64,000 bases of DNA from Martinezella rhizogenes (GCF_000799715.1 NZ_JUHG01000019.1:62001-126000), one strand, 5' to 3'; numbered from the stretch's first letter, positions 44,653 through 53,916 are shown. Numbers and translations are program-made. The notes: generated by a model not told the origin, from the letters alone.

Positions 44653-44990
44653 GAGAAGTCTCCTTCAAAATGGCTAGGTATCAGCGCTTGGGTCGCGGAT
44701 AACGGGCGAAATGGATCAAGATCAGACATAGCGCCGCACAGCATGGGCGTACAGTCATCTTGAGTGGATACCGGTATTTCGGCCCAAGAAAACGGAGCTG
44801 GCGACGCGATCGAGGATGCGGTTGCCCGGCACTGAGCCGGCGAAAGGCGCAACCTGCCTTCCTTGCGATTCACAAAATCCGTAGCCATGGCGATTGTCGT
44901 TCCAGCGAAGCGGCAATGGGCGTATATTCCCGCTTCGGCTGCAAGCAATGTTGCGGCCGATATGGGTCAAGTATTTGTGGGGTATGGGTA

Positions 44991-46241
44991 ATGCAATTCT
45001 CATCGCAGGCAGTTGCCGACTCGCATGACGAGCGCGGCGGCACCTGGCCGACACGGCGAAGCAAGATCCTCGACTGGTTGATCCAGGACACGCGCGAGGA
45101 ACGTTTCATCGACAATATTCTCGTGGATCTCTGCGAAAGATTGCGCGCCGCCGGCGTCCCCGTCGGAAGGGCGACGCTGCATTTCAGGACGCTTCATCCG
45201 CAATGGCTTGGCGCGCGAATCCTGTGGCGCACGGGGCTGGAAGAGGCTGATATCACCACGTTCAGCTATGGCGTCGAAAAGACGCCGCAGTTCCTGTCAA
45301 GCCCGATGAACGAGATCTTCAATGGCGCGATCGAGGTCCGCCAGCAACTCGAGCAGCCAGGCCCGGATGGCTTCGCCTATGCCCTCTACGACGAAATGCG
45401 GGCCGAGGGGCTGACGGACTATATTGCCTGGCCGATCTATCACACGCTCGGCAAGCGCCACATCGCCACCTTCGCCTCCGATGCGCCGGGCGGCTTCACC
45501 GAAGAGCACGTCGCCTTCCTGAAGGACCTACTGCCGGCCCTGACACTGGTGACAGAGATCAGGCTGAAGAACATATTGGCACGCACACTGCTGAATACTT
45601 ATGTCGGACCGCATGCCAGCGAACAGATCCTCGCCGGCGCGACCACCCGCGGCAGCGGCGCCACCGTCGGCGCTGCCATCCTCATCTGCGATCTGCGCGA
45701 CTTCACGACGATTTCTGACATGTGGCCGCGCGACGATGTCATCGAGCTTCTGAACGGTTATTTCGACGCGATGTCGGAACCGATCGAAAAATACGGCGGC
45801 GAGATTCTCAAATTCATGGGCGACGGGCTGCTGGCGATCTTCCCGCTCAGCAATCCCGATGCCTGCGCCAATCTTCTCCAGGCGATCAACGAGGCGGCGG
45901 CAGCGGTCGCCGCGCTGAACGAGGAAAATAGCCGGATTGGTCGCGAAGTGCTGCGCTATGGCGTCGGCGTCCATGTCGGCGACGTCATGTATGGCAATAT
46001 CGGCTCCCGAACCCGCCTCGATTTCACCGTGATCGGACCAGCCGTGAACATCGCCTCGCGGCTGGAAACACTGACCAAGGAAGTCAAGCGGCCCGTTCTC
46101 CTCTCCAAGGCATTCGTCGACATGGCAGGCTGCGGAAGCGAGATGGAAAGCCTCGGCGCCTTTCCCCTCAAGGGCCTTGGCGAGCGAGTCGAGGTCTTTG
46201 CCCTCACACCAGCGGCAAACCGCGGCGGAACGCAGGATTGA
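44991..46241 (+). CDS. Class III adenylate cyclase
   Basis: The 416-residue protein has an N-terminal regulatory region of about 200 residues without membrane spans and a C-terminal class III cyclase domain. The metal-binding Asp residues lie in ILICDLRDFT and FMGDGLLA. The adenine-recognising Lys is in EILKFMGDG, and RLDFTVIGPAVNIASRLE carries the Asp/Thr and the transition-state Asn and Arg. All key residues are present, so it should make cAMP. ATG 44991 is chosen; the frame upstream is open to 44760 but its sequence is not protein-like. Confidence 0.9.
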   Translation: MQFSSQAVADSHDERGGTWPTRRSKILDWLIQDTREERFIDNILVDLCERLRAAGVPVGRATLHFRTLHPQWLGARILWRTGLEEADITTFSYGVEKTPQFLSSPMNEIFNGAIEVRQQLEQPGPDGFAYALYDEMRAEGLTDYIAWPIYHTLGKRHIATFASDAPGGFTEEHVAFLKDLLPALTLVTEIRLKNILARTLLNTYVGPHASEQILAGATTRGSGATVGAAILICDLRDFTTISDMWPRDDVIELLNGYFDAMSEPIEKYGGEILKFMGDGLLAIFPLSNPDACANLLQAINEAAAAVAALNEENSRIGREVLRYGVGVHVGDVMYGNIGSRTRLDFTVIGPAVNIASRLETLTKEVKRPVLLSKAFVDMAGCGSEMESLGAFPLKGLGERVEVFALTPAANRGGTQD

Positions 46242-46505
46242 TAGGACCGCCAGACGTCCGTCGTCTTCAATCTTGCGTCATCGATAACCAGATCATGGCC
46301 GTAATAAAGCCCGTCGCAAAACGTGAAGAGCCGGCGGGGATGACGCCGCTTGCGGAGATCCTTATATTATCATCGGGATAAGTGCGATGGCCGCCTTATT
46401 TTTGTGGGATCTTTCTGCGACGACAAACGTTAGTAAGAGCTGACTGTAAACGGCTCGATCAAAAGGGTGCCTGACACCCGGAATACTCTGACAAGGAGAA
46501 AACAG

Positions 46506-47030
46506 ATGAAAAAAATACTCACCCTGGCATTTTCAGCAGCATCTTTGATCGTCGCCGGCGCGGCCGTGACACGCGCGGCTGACTTGGCACCCTCCTATCA
46601 GGAGCAGGAACAGGACCAGCGCAACGGCGTGAAGATCGGCTATCTCACTTGCGAGATCGGTGGCGGCGTCGGCTATGTGCTCGGCTCGGCCAAGGAAGTC
46701 GATTGCACCTTCCACTCGACCGTTGGCAAGGAGCGCATCGATCATTATAGCGGCGCCATCCGCAAGATGGGCGTCGACCTCGGCTTCACCACCCGCAGCA
46801 AGCTCGTCTGGGCCGTGTTCGCGCCGACTGCCGGCTATCACCATGGTTCGCTGAGCGGCCTTTATCAGGGTGCAACCGCCGAGGCGACGCTTGGCGTCGG
46901 CATCGGCACCAACATCCTGGTCGGCGGCACTTCCGGCTCGATCCACCTTCAGACGGTGAGCGTGACCGGCCAGCTCGGCCTCAACGTCGCCGCCACCGGC
47001 ACCTCGGTGACGCTGACCTCCGTGGATTGA
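46506..47030 (+). CDS. DUF992 periplasmic protein
   Basis: The 174-residue precursor has a clear Sec signal peptide (MKKILTLAFSAASLIVAGAA, cut after TRA-AD). A DUF992 domain follows, with GYLTCEIGGGVGYVLGSAK and a second Cys in VDCTF that could form a disulfide, and ends in Gly-rich beta strands. ATG 46506 follows AAGGAG. Function unknown; the family is common in Rhizobiales. Confidence 0.88.
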   Translation: MKKILTLAFSAASLIVAGAAVTRAADLAPSYQEQEQDQRNGVKIGYLTCEIGGGVGYVLGSAKEVDCTFHSTVGKERIDHYSGAIRKMGVDLGFTTRSKLVWAVFAPTAGYHHGSLSGLYQGATAEATLGVGIGTNILVGGTSGSIHLQTVSVTGQLGLNVAATGTSVTLTSVD

Positions 47031-47077
47031 TATCTGTCGCCGTCCTAGGGCGGCAACGGACCACAACTATTCGAACC

Positions 47078-47109
47078 AATGGCCGCCTCCACACCCGGGG
47101 GCGGCCATT
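47078..47109 (+). terminator. Hairpin after the DUF992 gene
   Basis: AATGGCCGCC (47078-47087) pairs with GGCGGCCATT (47100-47109) around a 12-base loop. A short T-rich stretch (GTGTTTG) follows. It separates the DUF992 gene from the toxin-antitoxin pair. Confidence 0.7.
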
Positions 47110-47145
47110 GTGTTTGAATTCCCCTTGATTTTGTCGGCCTTCATC

Positions 47146-47176
47146 CCTAAAAAGGTCATAAGTGACCCTTTTTAGG
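47146..47176 (+). promoter_or_regulatory. Operator-like inverted repeat over the antitoxin ribosome site
   Basis: CCTAAAAAGGTCA (47146-47158) faces TGACCCTTTTTAGG (47163-47176), complementary except for one extra C, with a 4-base centre. Its right end overlaps the AGGAGG site of the antitoxin gene. Phd/VapB antitoxins usually bind such dyads to repress their own operon. Confidence 0.65.
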
Positions 47177-47184
47177 AGGCTGCG

Positions 47185-47451
47185 ATGTCAACCGTTAGCT
47201 TGAAGGACGCAAAGGCGTCGTTCTCTCATGTGATCGACCAGGCCGCCGGCGGCGAGTTTGTAACGATCACACGCCACGGCCGTCCTGCCGCTGTTCTTGT
47301 CAGCGTGGGAGCAGCGGAGGCCGCAAGAAAGGCACTCCGGAAGGATAGACCCAGCCTGATCCAGTATCTAAAGACCTTCCCGGCCGATCTCGGCGATGAC
47401 GACGATGTTTTCGCGCGCAACCCCGCCCCCTCTCGCGAGGTTGATTTGTGA
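47185..47451 (+). CDS. vapB: Phd/YefM-family antitoxin
   Basis: The 88-residue protein begins STVSLKDAKASFSHVIDQAA and continues VTITRHGRPAAVLVS, the Phd/YefM DNA-binding fold. The C-terminal acidic half (FPADLGDDDDVFARNP) is the part expected to wrap and neutralise the toxin. AGGAGG precedes ATG 47185. Its stop overlaps the GTG start of the PIN-domain toxin gene (GTGA), the usual coupled arrangement that keeps antitoxin in excess. Confidence 0.9.
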   Translation: MSTVSLKDAKASFSHVIDQAAGGEFVTITRHGRPAAVLVSVGAAEAARKALRKDRPSLIQYLKTFPADLGDDDDVFARNPAPSREVDL

Positions 47452-47891
47452 GCTTTCTTCTCGATACCAACGCCATTTCCATGTTCTCACCGTCTAAGGC
47501 GAGTGCATCAGGCGCTTTTGCCGATTGGGTTGGCGAGCAAGACCAACTGGACGCGATCTATCTTTCAGCTTTGACGATCCATGAAATCGAAAAGGGCATC
47601 CGCCTGTTGGACGCAAAAGGTGCAAAGGCAAAAGCGTCGGGAATTCACATCTGGCTGCAAGGCCTGATCGCTGGATATGGTGACCATATCTTGCCGGTCG
47701 ATAACCTCGTCGCTCTTGAATCCGGCAGGCTGGAAGCGAAAGCGATCACCGCCGGACATAGTCCAGGTGCCGCCGATGCAATCATTGCGGGGACGGCAAG
47801 CGTTCATGAGTTCACCATCATCACTGCGAACCTAAAGCACTTCCTGCCATTCGGTATTCCGGTCAAGTCACCGGATCACGTTGCCGGTTAG
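47448..47891 (+). CDS. vapC: VapC-type PIN-domain toxin
   Basis: The 147-residue PIN-domain ribonuclease has the acidic residues expected at the metal site: Asp in FLLDTNAIS, Glu in TIHEIEKGI, Asp in GAADAIIAG, and the late segment TIITANLKHF where the usual Asp/Asn position reads Asn. VapC toxins cut tRNA or rRNA and stop translation. It starts with GTG at 47448, overlapping the antitoxin stop. Confidence 0.9.
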   Translation: MSFLLDTNAISMFSPSKASASGAFADWVGEQDQLDAIYLSALTIHEIEKGIRLLDAKGAKAKASGIHIWLQGLIAGYGDHILPVDNLVALESGRLEAKAITAGHSPGAADAIIAGTASVHEFTIITANLKHFLPFGIPVKSPDHVAG

Positions 47892-47967
47892 CAGAAGAAA
47901 CCAAACCGCCGGGCGAAAGCCTCAAAGCTGCTGCCAAGCGACATAAGGCACAAACGCAAGCCGCCGC

Positions 47968-49089
47968 CTATCGTTGCTCCGTCAGAAATTGCGACAAGCG
48001 CTTGAGCCCCTCGCGCAGGATCGCCTCGCTATTTGCGTAGCCGATGCGCAGATAGCCCTCCATGTCCATGGCACTGCCGGGCGTCAGCAAGACGCCCGTC
48101 CGTTCGAGCAGCTTGATACAAAAGTCTTCGGACGACAGCGGCAGATGATATTTGAGAAGCGCCGTCGTGCCGGACTTCGGCTTGACCCAGGAGATCGACG
48201 GCTCGCTGTCGACCCATTCGGACAGGATAGCGAGGTTGGTCCGGGTGATGGCCTGGCTTCTGGCAAGAATCTTGTCGCGGTTCTCAAACGCAATGGCCGC
48301 AAAATGATCGTCCAGCATGCCGACGCTGATCGTATTGTAGTCGCGGTGGACTGACACGGCATGGATAAGCTCGCTCGGTGCGACGATCCAGCCGAGCCTC
48401 AGGCCCGCCAGCGAATAGGTCTTGGACATGCTGCCGGTGCTGATCCCCTTTTCATAGAGATCCGCAATCGAGACGGTCATGCCCTCTCCCTGCTGATCGG
48501 TACCGCGATAGACCTCGTCGCAGAGTATCCATGCCCCAGAGATGCGCGCGATTTCGACGATCTTTTCGAGATAGGCGCGATCCATCAGGGCGCCCGTCGG
48601 ATTGTTCGGGTTGTTGAGGACGATCAGTTTCGTGTCCGGCGTTGCCATCAGCCGCAATTCCTGGAGATCCGGGAGGAAACCGTTCGCCTCGGTGAGCTTG
48701 AGGATCTGCAGGTCAGCGCCGTAACTTTCCGGAATGGAGTAGTGCTGCTGATAGGTCGGCAACACGGAAATGACCCTGTCGCCCGGCTCGACCAGGGTCT
48801 CATGCACCAAGGCATTGGCGCCGATCGCGCCATGGGTCACGACGACATTCTCGACGGCCTGCTTTTCATAGAGGCCGGCAATCAGCCGTCTCAACCGATC
48901 GCTGCCCTCGATCGCGCCATAAGTCAGCTTGAGCGGCAGGAGTTCCGACAGGATCGTGTCCGTCTTTCCCGCCATCTCCAGCAGTTCGGCCACGGTCAGC
49001 GACTCGACGCAGGTCTCGGCGAGGTTCCATTCGCATATCGTCTCATAACGGTTCATCCATATTTCGACGCCGAAATCGCGGATCTTCAT
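47968..49089 (-). CDS. Class I/II PLP-dependent aminotransferase
   Basis: The 373-residue enzyme has NNPNNPTG, the PLP-phenol-binding Asp in ILCDEVYRG, the Schiff-base Lys in GSMSKTYSLAGLRLGW, and the late Arg in YLRIGYAN. Close relatives are often annotated as aminotransferase or capreomycidine-synthase-like; the substrate cannot be told. ATG 49089 with GGGAG upstream is preferred over 49104. It is divergent from an XRE-cupin regulator, which is its likely controller. Confidence 0.88.
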   Translation of the reverse strand: MKIRDFGVEIWMNRYETICEWNLAETCVESLTVAELLEMAGKTDTILSELLPLKLTYGAIEGSDRLRRLIAGLYEKQAVENVVVTHGAIGANALVHETLVEPGDRVISVLPTYQQHYSIPESYGADLQILKLTEANGFLPDLQELRLMATPDTKLIVLNNPNNPTGALMDRAYLEKIVEIARISGAWILCDEVYRGTDQQGEGMTVSIADLYEKGISTGSMSKTYSLAGLRLGWIVAPSELIHAVSVHRDYNTISVGMLDDHFAAIAFENRDKILARSQAITRTNLAILSEWVDSEPSISWVKPKSGTTALLKYHLPLSSEDFCIKLLERTGVLLTPGSAMDMEGYLRIGYANSEAILREGLKRLSQFLTEQR

Positions 49090-49208
49090 GCCCTGCTCCC
49101 TCACTCACATCTGGCGGATCACGCGCGCAACGCACCCTTCGCGATCCTGCCTTGCAGACACGTCGAAAGGCTGTTGAACGGCGACAGCAATTGGAATAGA
49201 AAGACATT

Positions 49209-49778
49209 ATGAGCAATATATTGCACAGTCAAGAACGTGGCGATGTTCTCGCCCATGTTTCCGGAAACTTGCGCCGCCTGCGAAAATCAGCCGGCCTCAG
49301 CCAGACGGCGCTTGCCGAGGCATCCGGCATTAGCCGGCGCATGATCATCGCGGTGGAAGCAGGCGATGCCAATATCAGCCTGTCCAGTCTCGACAAGCTG
49401 GCGGCGGCCCTTGGCGTGGATTTCGTCGATTTGGTGCGTGACCCGACGCGCGCATCGCGTGCCGACATCAACCAGGTGACATGGCGCGGCAAAGGCGGGG
49501 AAAGTCTGGCCGTACTCCTGGGCTCGGCCCCGGCCTCCCTCGAAGCCCAGATGTGGCTCTGGGCGCTCGGACCAGGCGACCGCTACGATGCCGAACCGGA
49601 CCCGCAGGGATGGCATGAAATGATCTATGTCACCGAAGGCGTGCTGCGCCTCGAACTCTCCGGCGAAGCCCACGACTACAAGGCCGGGACTTTTGCCGTT
49701 TACAGCACCGCCCAGGATTATGCCTACATCAACCCGAGCAAAACGCCGGTCCGCTTTGTGCGAAACGTAGTCTCGTGA
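49209..49778 (+). CDS. XRE-family regulator with C-terminal cupin domain
   Basis: The 189-residue regulator joins an N-terminal helix-turn-helix (RLRKSAGLSQTALAEASGIS, about residues 22-75) to a C-terminal cupin (WHEMIYVTEGVLRLELSGE, about 115-185). This class usually senses a small metabolite through the cupin and controls a neighbouring amino acid or amine gene. It is divergent from the aminotransferase gene, 119 bases away, and is its likely regulator. Confidence 0.88.
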   Translation: MSNILHSQERGDVLAHVSGNLRRLRKSAGLSQTALAEASGISRRMIIAVEAGDANISLSSLDKLAAALGVDFVDLVRDPTRASRADINQVTWRGKGGESLAVLLGSAPASLEAQMWLWALGPGDRYDAEPDPQGWHEMIYVTEGVLRLELSGEAHDYKAGTFAVYSTAQDYAYINPSKTPVRFVRNVVS

Positions 49779-49818
49779 TCTTTTTCTGAGCGCTCGGCCA
49801 GCTCCAAGGGAGCTTTAC

Positions 49819-50592
49819 CTACGCCGTCATCTCCAGCTTCGCCACGGCATCCTTCAGCCCGACGCCACTGATGCCGGTCATCCGCATGGCGATAACAAGT
49901 TCGATAATCTGGTCGGCCGCCGCCGCGATGGGCAATCCGCCTTCGCGAATGTTGGAGACACAGTTGCGACGGGAATCGGGCGTATCCGATCGGGGAGAAT
50001 AAGTGACGTACGCCCCGAGGCTATCGGCGGCGGACAGGCCTGGGCGTTCGCCGATCAACATGATCGCAGTCTTGGCCGCAAGCGTCTCGCCGATCGGATC
50101 GGACAGGGCGACACGCGCCTGGCTGGCAATAACGACGGGCGCCAGCGAGAACCCATGCCGCCGCAGCCTATCGGCAAGTGCCCCAACCACCGCAGCGGCA
50201 TTGATATCAACGGCGCTGGCGGAAAGGCCATCGGCAACGATGATGACGGCATCAAACGCTTCGTCGCGAGACCGGATCGCCTCCAGCTGCGCCAGCGATG
50301 TCGTCGACAACTTGCGGCCGAGATCGGGCCGGCGCACGTATTGGCTCCGGTCCCCGGCAAGGCTCTCGACCACGACGGCATCGAGCTGCAGATCCAGCAA
50401 CTGCCGTTGCAGACCTTCCTGATCGACCGACGACCAGACTGCTTCGCGAGCCCGCGCATGGTCAAGCAGAAAGGCTTGCGCCGCCTTTGTCGGCGCACCC
50501 GCGCCGAAGCGACCGAGCGCGACACGCGCATCCGTCATGTCCTTGAGATCGGCAATGCTTGCGGCGCGTGCGTTGATGACGGAATTGGCCAT
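49819..50592 (-). CDS. eutC: Ethanolamine ammonia-lyase small subunit
   Basis: The 257-residue subunit has the EutC core: ARVALGRFGAGAPTKAAQAF, QYVRRPDLGRKL, ADGLSASAV and LIGERPGLSAADSLGAYVTY. With EutB it forms the adenosylcobalamin-dependent enzyme that converts ethanolamine to acetaldehyde and ammonia. ATG 50592 is one base after the eutB stop and has GGAG in front, so the two are coupled. No microcompartment shell, eutA or aldehyde dehydrogenase gene is seen nearby. Confidence 0.95.
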   Translation of the reverse strand: MANSVINARAASIADLKDMTDARVALGRFGAGAPTKAAQAFLLDHARAREAVWSSVDQEGLQRQLLDLQLDAVVVESLAGDRSQYVRRPDLGRKLSTTSLAQLEAIRSRDEAFDAVIIVADGLSASAVDINAAAVVGALADRLRRHGFSLAPVVIASQARVALSDPIGETLAAKTAIMLIGERPGLSAADSLGAYVTYSPRSDTPDSRRNCVSNIREGGLPIAAAADQIIELVIAMRMTGISGVGLKDAVAKLEMTA

Positions 50593-50593
50593 G

Positions 50594-51985
50594 TCAGGCT
50601 CCAACAAGGGTTGAACTGGAAAAATAGTCGGTCAGCATTGCCGGCGCACCGACCAGGGCGCCCGCCCTATCGGTCAGGCCGATCTCGCAAAGCCAGCGTT
50701 CGAACTCCGGCGCCGGCGCACGGTTCAGCGTTTCACGGCAATAGATGGCGTCGTGATGGGCAAGGGACTGATAGTTGAGCATGATGTCGTCGGCGCCCGG
50801 CACCGTGATGACGAAATTCACGTTGGCGGCGCACAGCAGCGTCAGGAGCGTATCCATATCCTCCTGATCGGCGTCAGCATGGTTGGTGTAGCAGACGTCC
50901 ACCCCCATCGGCAGACCGAGAAGCTTGCCGCAGAAATGATCCTCGAGCCCCGCCCGGATGATCTGCTTGCCGTTAAAGAGATATTCCGGCCCGATGAAGC
51001 CGACGACCGTGTTGACGAGCATCGGATCAAATTCACGGGCAACCGCATAGGCGCGCACTTCCATCGTCTGCTGGTCGACGCCGAAGTGCGCATCGGCGGA
51101 CAGGGCCGCCCCCTGCCCGGTCTCGAAATACATGACATTGGCGCCGGGCATGCCGCGCTTCAGCGAACGACCGGCCTGATAGGCTTCCTTCAGAAGCGAT
51201 AGATCGATGCCGAAGCCCGCATTCGCCTTTTGTGAGCCGGCGACCGACTGGAAGACGAGATCGACCGGAGCTCCCGCCTCGATGGCCCTGATCGCCGTCG
51301 TCACATGCCCGAGACAGCATGTCTGCGTCGGAATCGCCAGCCGCTCGCGCAACTCGTCAAGCAGGGAGACGATGCGGATATAGTCCGCGACGCTGTCGGT
51401 CGCCGGATTGACGCCGATCACCGCGTCGCCCGACCCCATCAGCAATCCGTCTATGGCGGAGGCGGCGATCCCCCGGCTGTCGTCGGTCGGATGGTTCGGC
51501 TGGTTGCGCGTCGACAGCCGTCCGCGCAGGCCGATCGTGTTGCGGAAGCGGGTGACCACCTCGCGCTTGGCCGCGACCGAAATCAGATCCTGCAGCCGCA
51601 TGATCTTCGAGACCGCAGCCACCATTTCCGGCGTTACGCCATAGGTGATCGCTTCGAGCGCGCGCTGCCCGGTCTCGGGCTTCAAGAGCCATTCACGGAA
51701 TTCGCCGACCGTAAGAGACGAAATCGGCGCAAAGGCCGCCGCATCGTGGCGCGCGGCGATCAGCGCGGAGACTTCGTCATCGTCGGATGAGATCACTTCC
51801 TCGGCGAGAAACGCTTTCAGCGGCAGGTCCGCCAGCGCCATCTGCGCGGCCAGACGCTCGACCGGGCCCGAGGCCGCGATGCCGGCAAGCTGGTCGCCGG
51901 AGCGCTCCGGCGTTGCCTTGGCAAGAAGATCCTTCAAACCACCAAAGCGAAAGACCGTATTCTCGATCGTTGTCGTAAAAGACAT
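50594..51985 (-). CDS. eutB: Ethanolamine ammonia-lyase large subunit
   Basis: The 463-residue catalytic subunit shows EutB sequence throughout: RFRNTIGLRGRLSTRNQPNH, GDAVIGVNPATDSV, PTQTCCLGHVTTA, VFQSVAGSQKANAGFG, MYFETGQGAALSADAH and CYTNHADADQEDM. ATG 51985 is used; a TTG three codons earlier is possible and neither has a clear ribosome site. The enzyme would let the cell use ethanolamine from phospholipids as nitrogen source. Confidence 0.95.
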   Translation of the reverse strand: MSFTTTIENTVFRFGGLKDLLAKATPERSGDQLAGIAASGPVERLAAQMALADLPLKAFLAEEVISSDDDEVSALIAARHDAAAFAPISSLTVGEFREWLLKPETGQRALEAITYGVTPEMVAAVSKIMRLQDLISVAAKREVVTRFRNTIGLRGRLSTRNQPNHPTDDSRGIAASAIDGLLMGSGDAVIGVNPATDSVADYIRIVSLLDELRERLAIPTQTCCLGHVTTAIRAIEAGAPVDLVFQSVAGSQKANAGFGIDLSLLKEAYQAGRSLKRGMPGANVMYFETGQGAALSADAHFGVDQQTMEVRAYAVAREFDPMLVNTVVGFIGPEYLFNGKQIIRAGLEDHFCGKLLGLPMGVDVCYTNHADADQEDMDTLLTLLCAANVNFVITVPGADDIMLNYQSLAHHDAIYCRETLNRAPAPEFERWLCEIGLTDRAGALVGAPAMLTDYFSSSTLVGA

Positions 51986-52279
51986 GGGAGGCAAATCTAT
52001 CAGTTGAGGAGAGCCATGGCTTCGTCACGAAGCTTGGACCCTCCGAGTGGATCGTCAGTTCGGTCCCCTCCCAACCGGCGATGCAGCCTCCCGTGCCGCG
52101 CCCCACCGATATCTATGCTATGTCATCATACGGCCAGAGGCCGATTTCAACTACAATGTCTGCATGACCGGACGCGAGCAAGCCGTATTATCGCAACCGC
52201 CGCTGAAACGCCGCAGTTCAGCAAGTTCTAAAAATCGCGCGAATGACCCGGCATTGACCACCAGATCCGAGAAACCCGA

Positions 52280-52717
52280 TCATACGCTGCTCAGCAGCAG
52301 GCTCGTCTCGCTGTTAGCAACGCCATCGATCATCCGCACTTCGCGCAGAACGCGATCAAAATCCGCAAGGCTCGCTGCCCGGATATTGGCGACGAGATCC
52401 CAGTTGCCGTTGGTCGTATGCAGGGCGGAAATTTCCGTCAGACCGCGCAGCCTGCGAATGACCTGCGTCGTCGACTTGCCGACAACCTCGATCATCATCA
52501 CCGCATGCACGGCGCTCAGATCGTAATCCTCTCTCACCCGCACGGTAAATCCGAGCAGCGTTCCCGTCTCGATCAAACGGTCCAGCCTATTCTGCACGGT
52601 GCCGCGCGCAACGCCGAGCGCATCCGAAAGCTTGGTCAGGGAGGTCCGTCCGTCCGCGCGAAGATGGCCGATGATGCGGCGATCGAGATCATCGGGTGAA
52701 TATTTCGCGACAATCAT
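52280..52717 (-). CDS. Lrp/AsnC-family regulator
   Basis: The 145-residue regulator has the helix-turn-helix (DLDRRIIGHLRADGRTSLTK to ARGTVQNRLDRLIETG) and the ligand-binding RAM domain (VHAVMMIEV, LTEISALHTTNGNWDLVANI). ATG 52717 with GGAGCG upstream is chosen over a much longer non-protein-like frame. It is divergent from ornithine cyclodeaminase and very likely regulates it in response to an amino acid. Confidence 0.9.
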   Translation of the reverse strand: MIVAKYSPDDLDRRIIGHLRADGRTSLTKLSDALGVARGTVQNRLDRLIETGTLLGFTVRVREDYDLSAVHAVMMIEVVGKSTTQVIRRLRGLTEISALHTTNGNWDLVANIRAASLADFDRVLREVRMIDGVANSETSLLLSSV

Positions 52718-52756
52718 GCTTCTCGCTCCAGCCTGATAAATTTGTGCAACCCAACT

Positions 52757-52799
52757 GCAAAAATTGTACAATCGGCTGCCGGAATTAGCACAATTTTGC
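52757..52799. promoter_or_regulatory. Dyad in the lrp/ocd divergent region
   Basis: GCAAAAATTGT (52757-52767) and ACAATTTTGC (52790-52799) face each other, with the extra half-site-like TTTGTGCAAC at 52741. The AT-rich dyads suit an Lrp-type regulator. They lie 62-104 bases before the ornithine cyclodeaminase start. Confidence 0.5.
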
Positions 52800-52860
52800 G
52801 CTTTCGGACAACACCTGGGAACGCTAGCCTCTCTCCAGCAGCCCAGCGCCAGAGGAATTC

Positions 52861-53913
52861 GTGATGTCGTCACCCCTTCCATCGGAAAAAGCCTTCGTTC
52901 CCTTCGTCAGCGTCGAGAACATGATGCGGCTCGTCCATCATATCGGGCTGGAGACCCTGCTCGCCGAGCTCACCGACGTCATCGAGGCGGACTTCCGTCG
53001 CTGGGAGCTGTTCGACAAGACGCCGCGTGTCGCCTCCCATTCGCGCGAGGGCGTGATCGAGCTGATGCCGACCTCGGATGGCGAGATCTACAGCTTCAAA
53101 TATGTGAACGGCCATCCGAAGAACATGGCGCGGGGCCTGCAGACCGTCACCGCCTTCGGCCTGCTCGCGGAAGTCTCGACCGGCTATCCTGTGCTGTTGA
53201 CGGAAATGACGCTGCTGACCGCACTTCGCACCGCCGCCACCTCGGCCATGGCGGCACGACATCTGGCGCCGAAGGGTGCTCGCACCATGGCGATGATCGG
53301 CAATGGCGCACAGGCGGAATTTCAGGCACTTGCCATGAAAGCCGTGTGCGGCATCGACCACATCAGGCTCTTCGATATCGATCCGCTGGCGACGGCGAAG
53401 ATGGTGCGCAACCTCTCAGACAGCGGATTGACGGTCACCGCCTGCGTCTCATCGCAATCCGCGATCGAAGGCGCTGACATCATCACCACCTGCACCGCCG
53501 ACAAGCAATGTGCGACGATCCTCACCGACAACATGATCGGCGCCGGCATTCATATCAACGCGATCGGCGGCGACTGCCCCGGCAAGACCGAACTGCATCG
53601 CGATATCCTGCTGCGCGCCGACACCTTCGTCGAATATCCGCCACAGACACGCATCGAGGGCGAGATCCAGCAGATGGAGCCGGATTACCCCGTCACGGAA
53701 TTGTGGAAGGTCGTCACCGGGCAGGCGGCGGGGCGTCGCGACGTCAGCCAGATTACCCTCTTCGACAGCGTCGGCTTCGCGATCGAGGATTTTTCCGCGC
53801 TCCGCTATGTCCGCGACCGGCTCAAGGGCACGGGCTTCTACCAGGACCTCGATATCATCGCCGACCCCGACGATCCGCGCGATCTCTTCGGCATGCTGCA
53901 GCGGGCGAAATAG
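52861..53913 (+). CDS. ocd: Ornithine cyclodeaminase
   Basis: The 350-residue NAD-dependent enzyme converts ornithine to proline and ammonia. It has the Rossmann motif MIGNGAQAEFQ and the diagnostic active-site region AIGGDCPGKTELHRDIL, whose Asp is the catalytic residue in characterised ornithine cyclodeaminases, plus FKYVNGHPKN in the substrate site. The start may be GTG 52861 or ATG 52864, both after AGAGG. It is divergent from an Lrp-type regulator. Such pairs serve arginine/ornithine catabolism and are known from Agrobacterium and rhizobia. Confidence 0.94.
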   Translation: MMSSPLPSEKAFVPFVSVENMMRLVHHIGLETLLAELTDVIEADFRRWELFDKTPRVASHSREGVIELMPTSDGEIYSFKYVNGHPKNMARGLQTVTAFGLLAEVSTGYPVLLTEMTLLTALRTAATSAMAARHLAPKGARTMAMIGNGAQAEFQALAMKAVCGIDHIRLFDIDPLATAKMVRNLSDSGLTVTACVSSQSAIEGADIITTCTADKQCATILTDNMIGAGIHINAIGGDCPGKTELHRDILLRADTFVEYPPQTRIEGEIQQMEPDYPVTELWKVVTGQAAGRRDVSQITLFDSVGFAIEDFSALRYVRDRLKGTGFYQDLDIIADPDDPRDLFGMLQRAK

Positions 53914-53916
53914 GCA

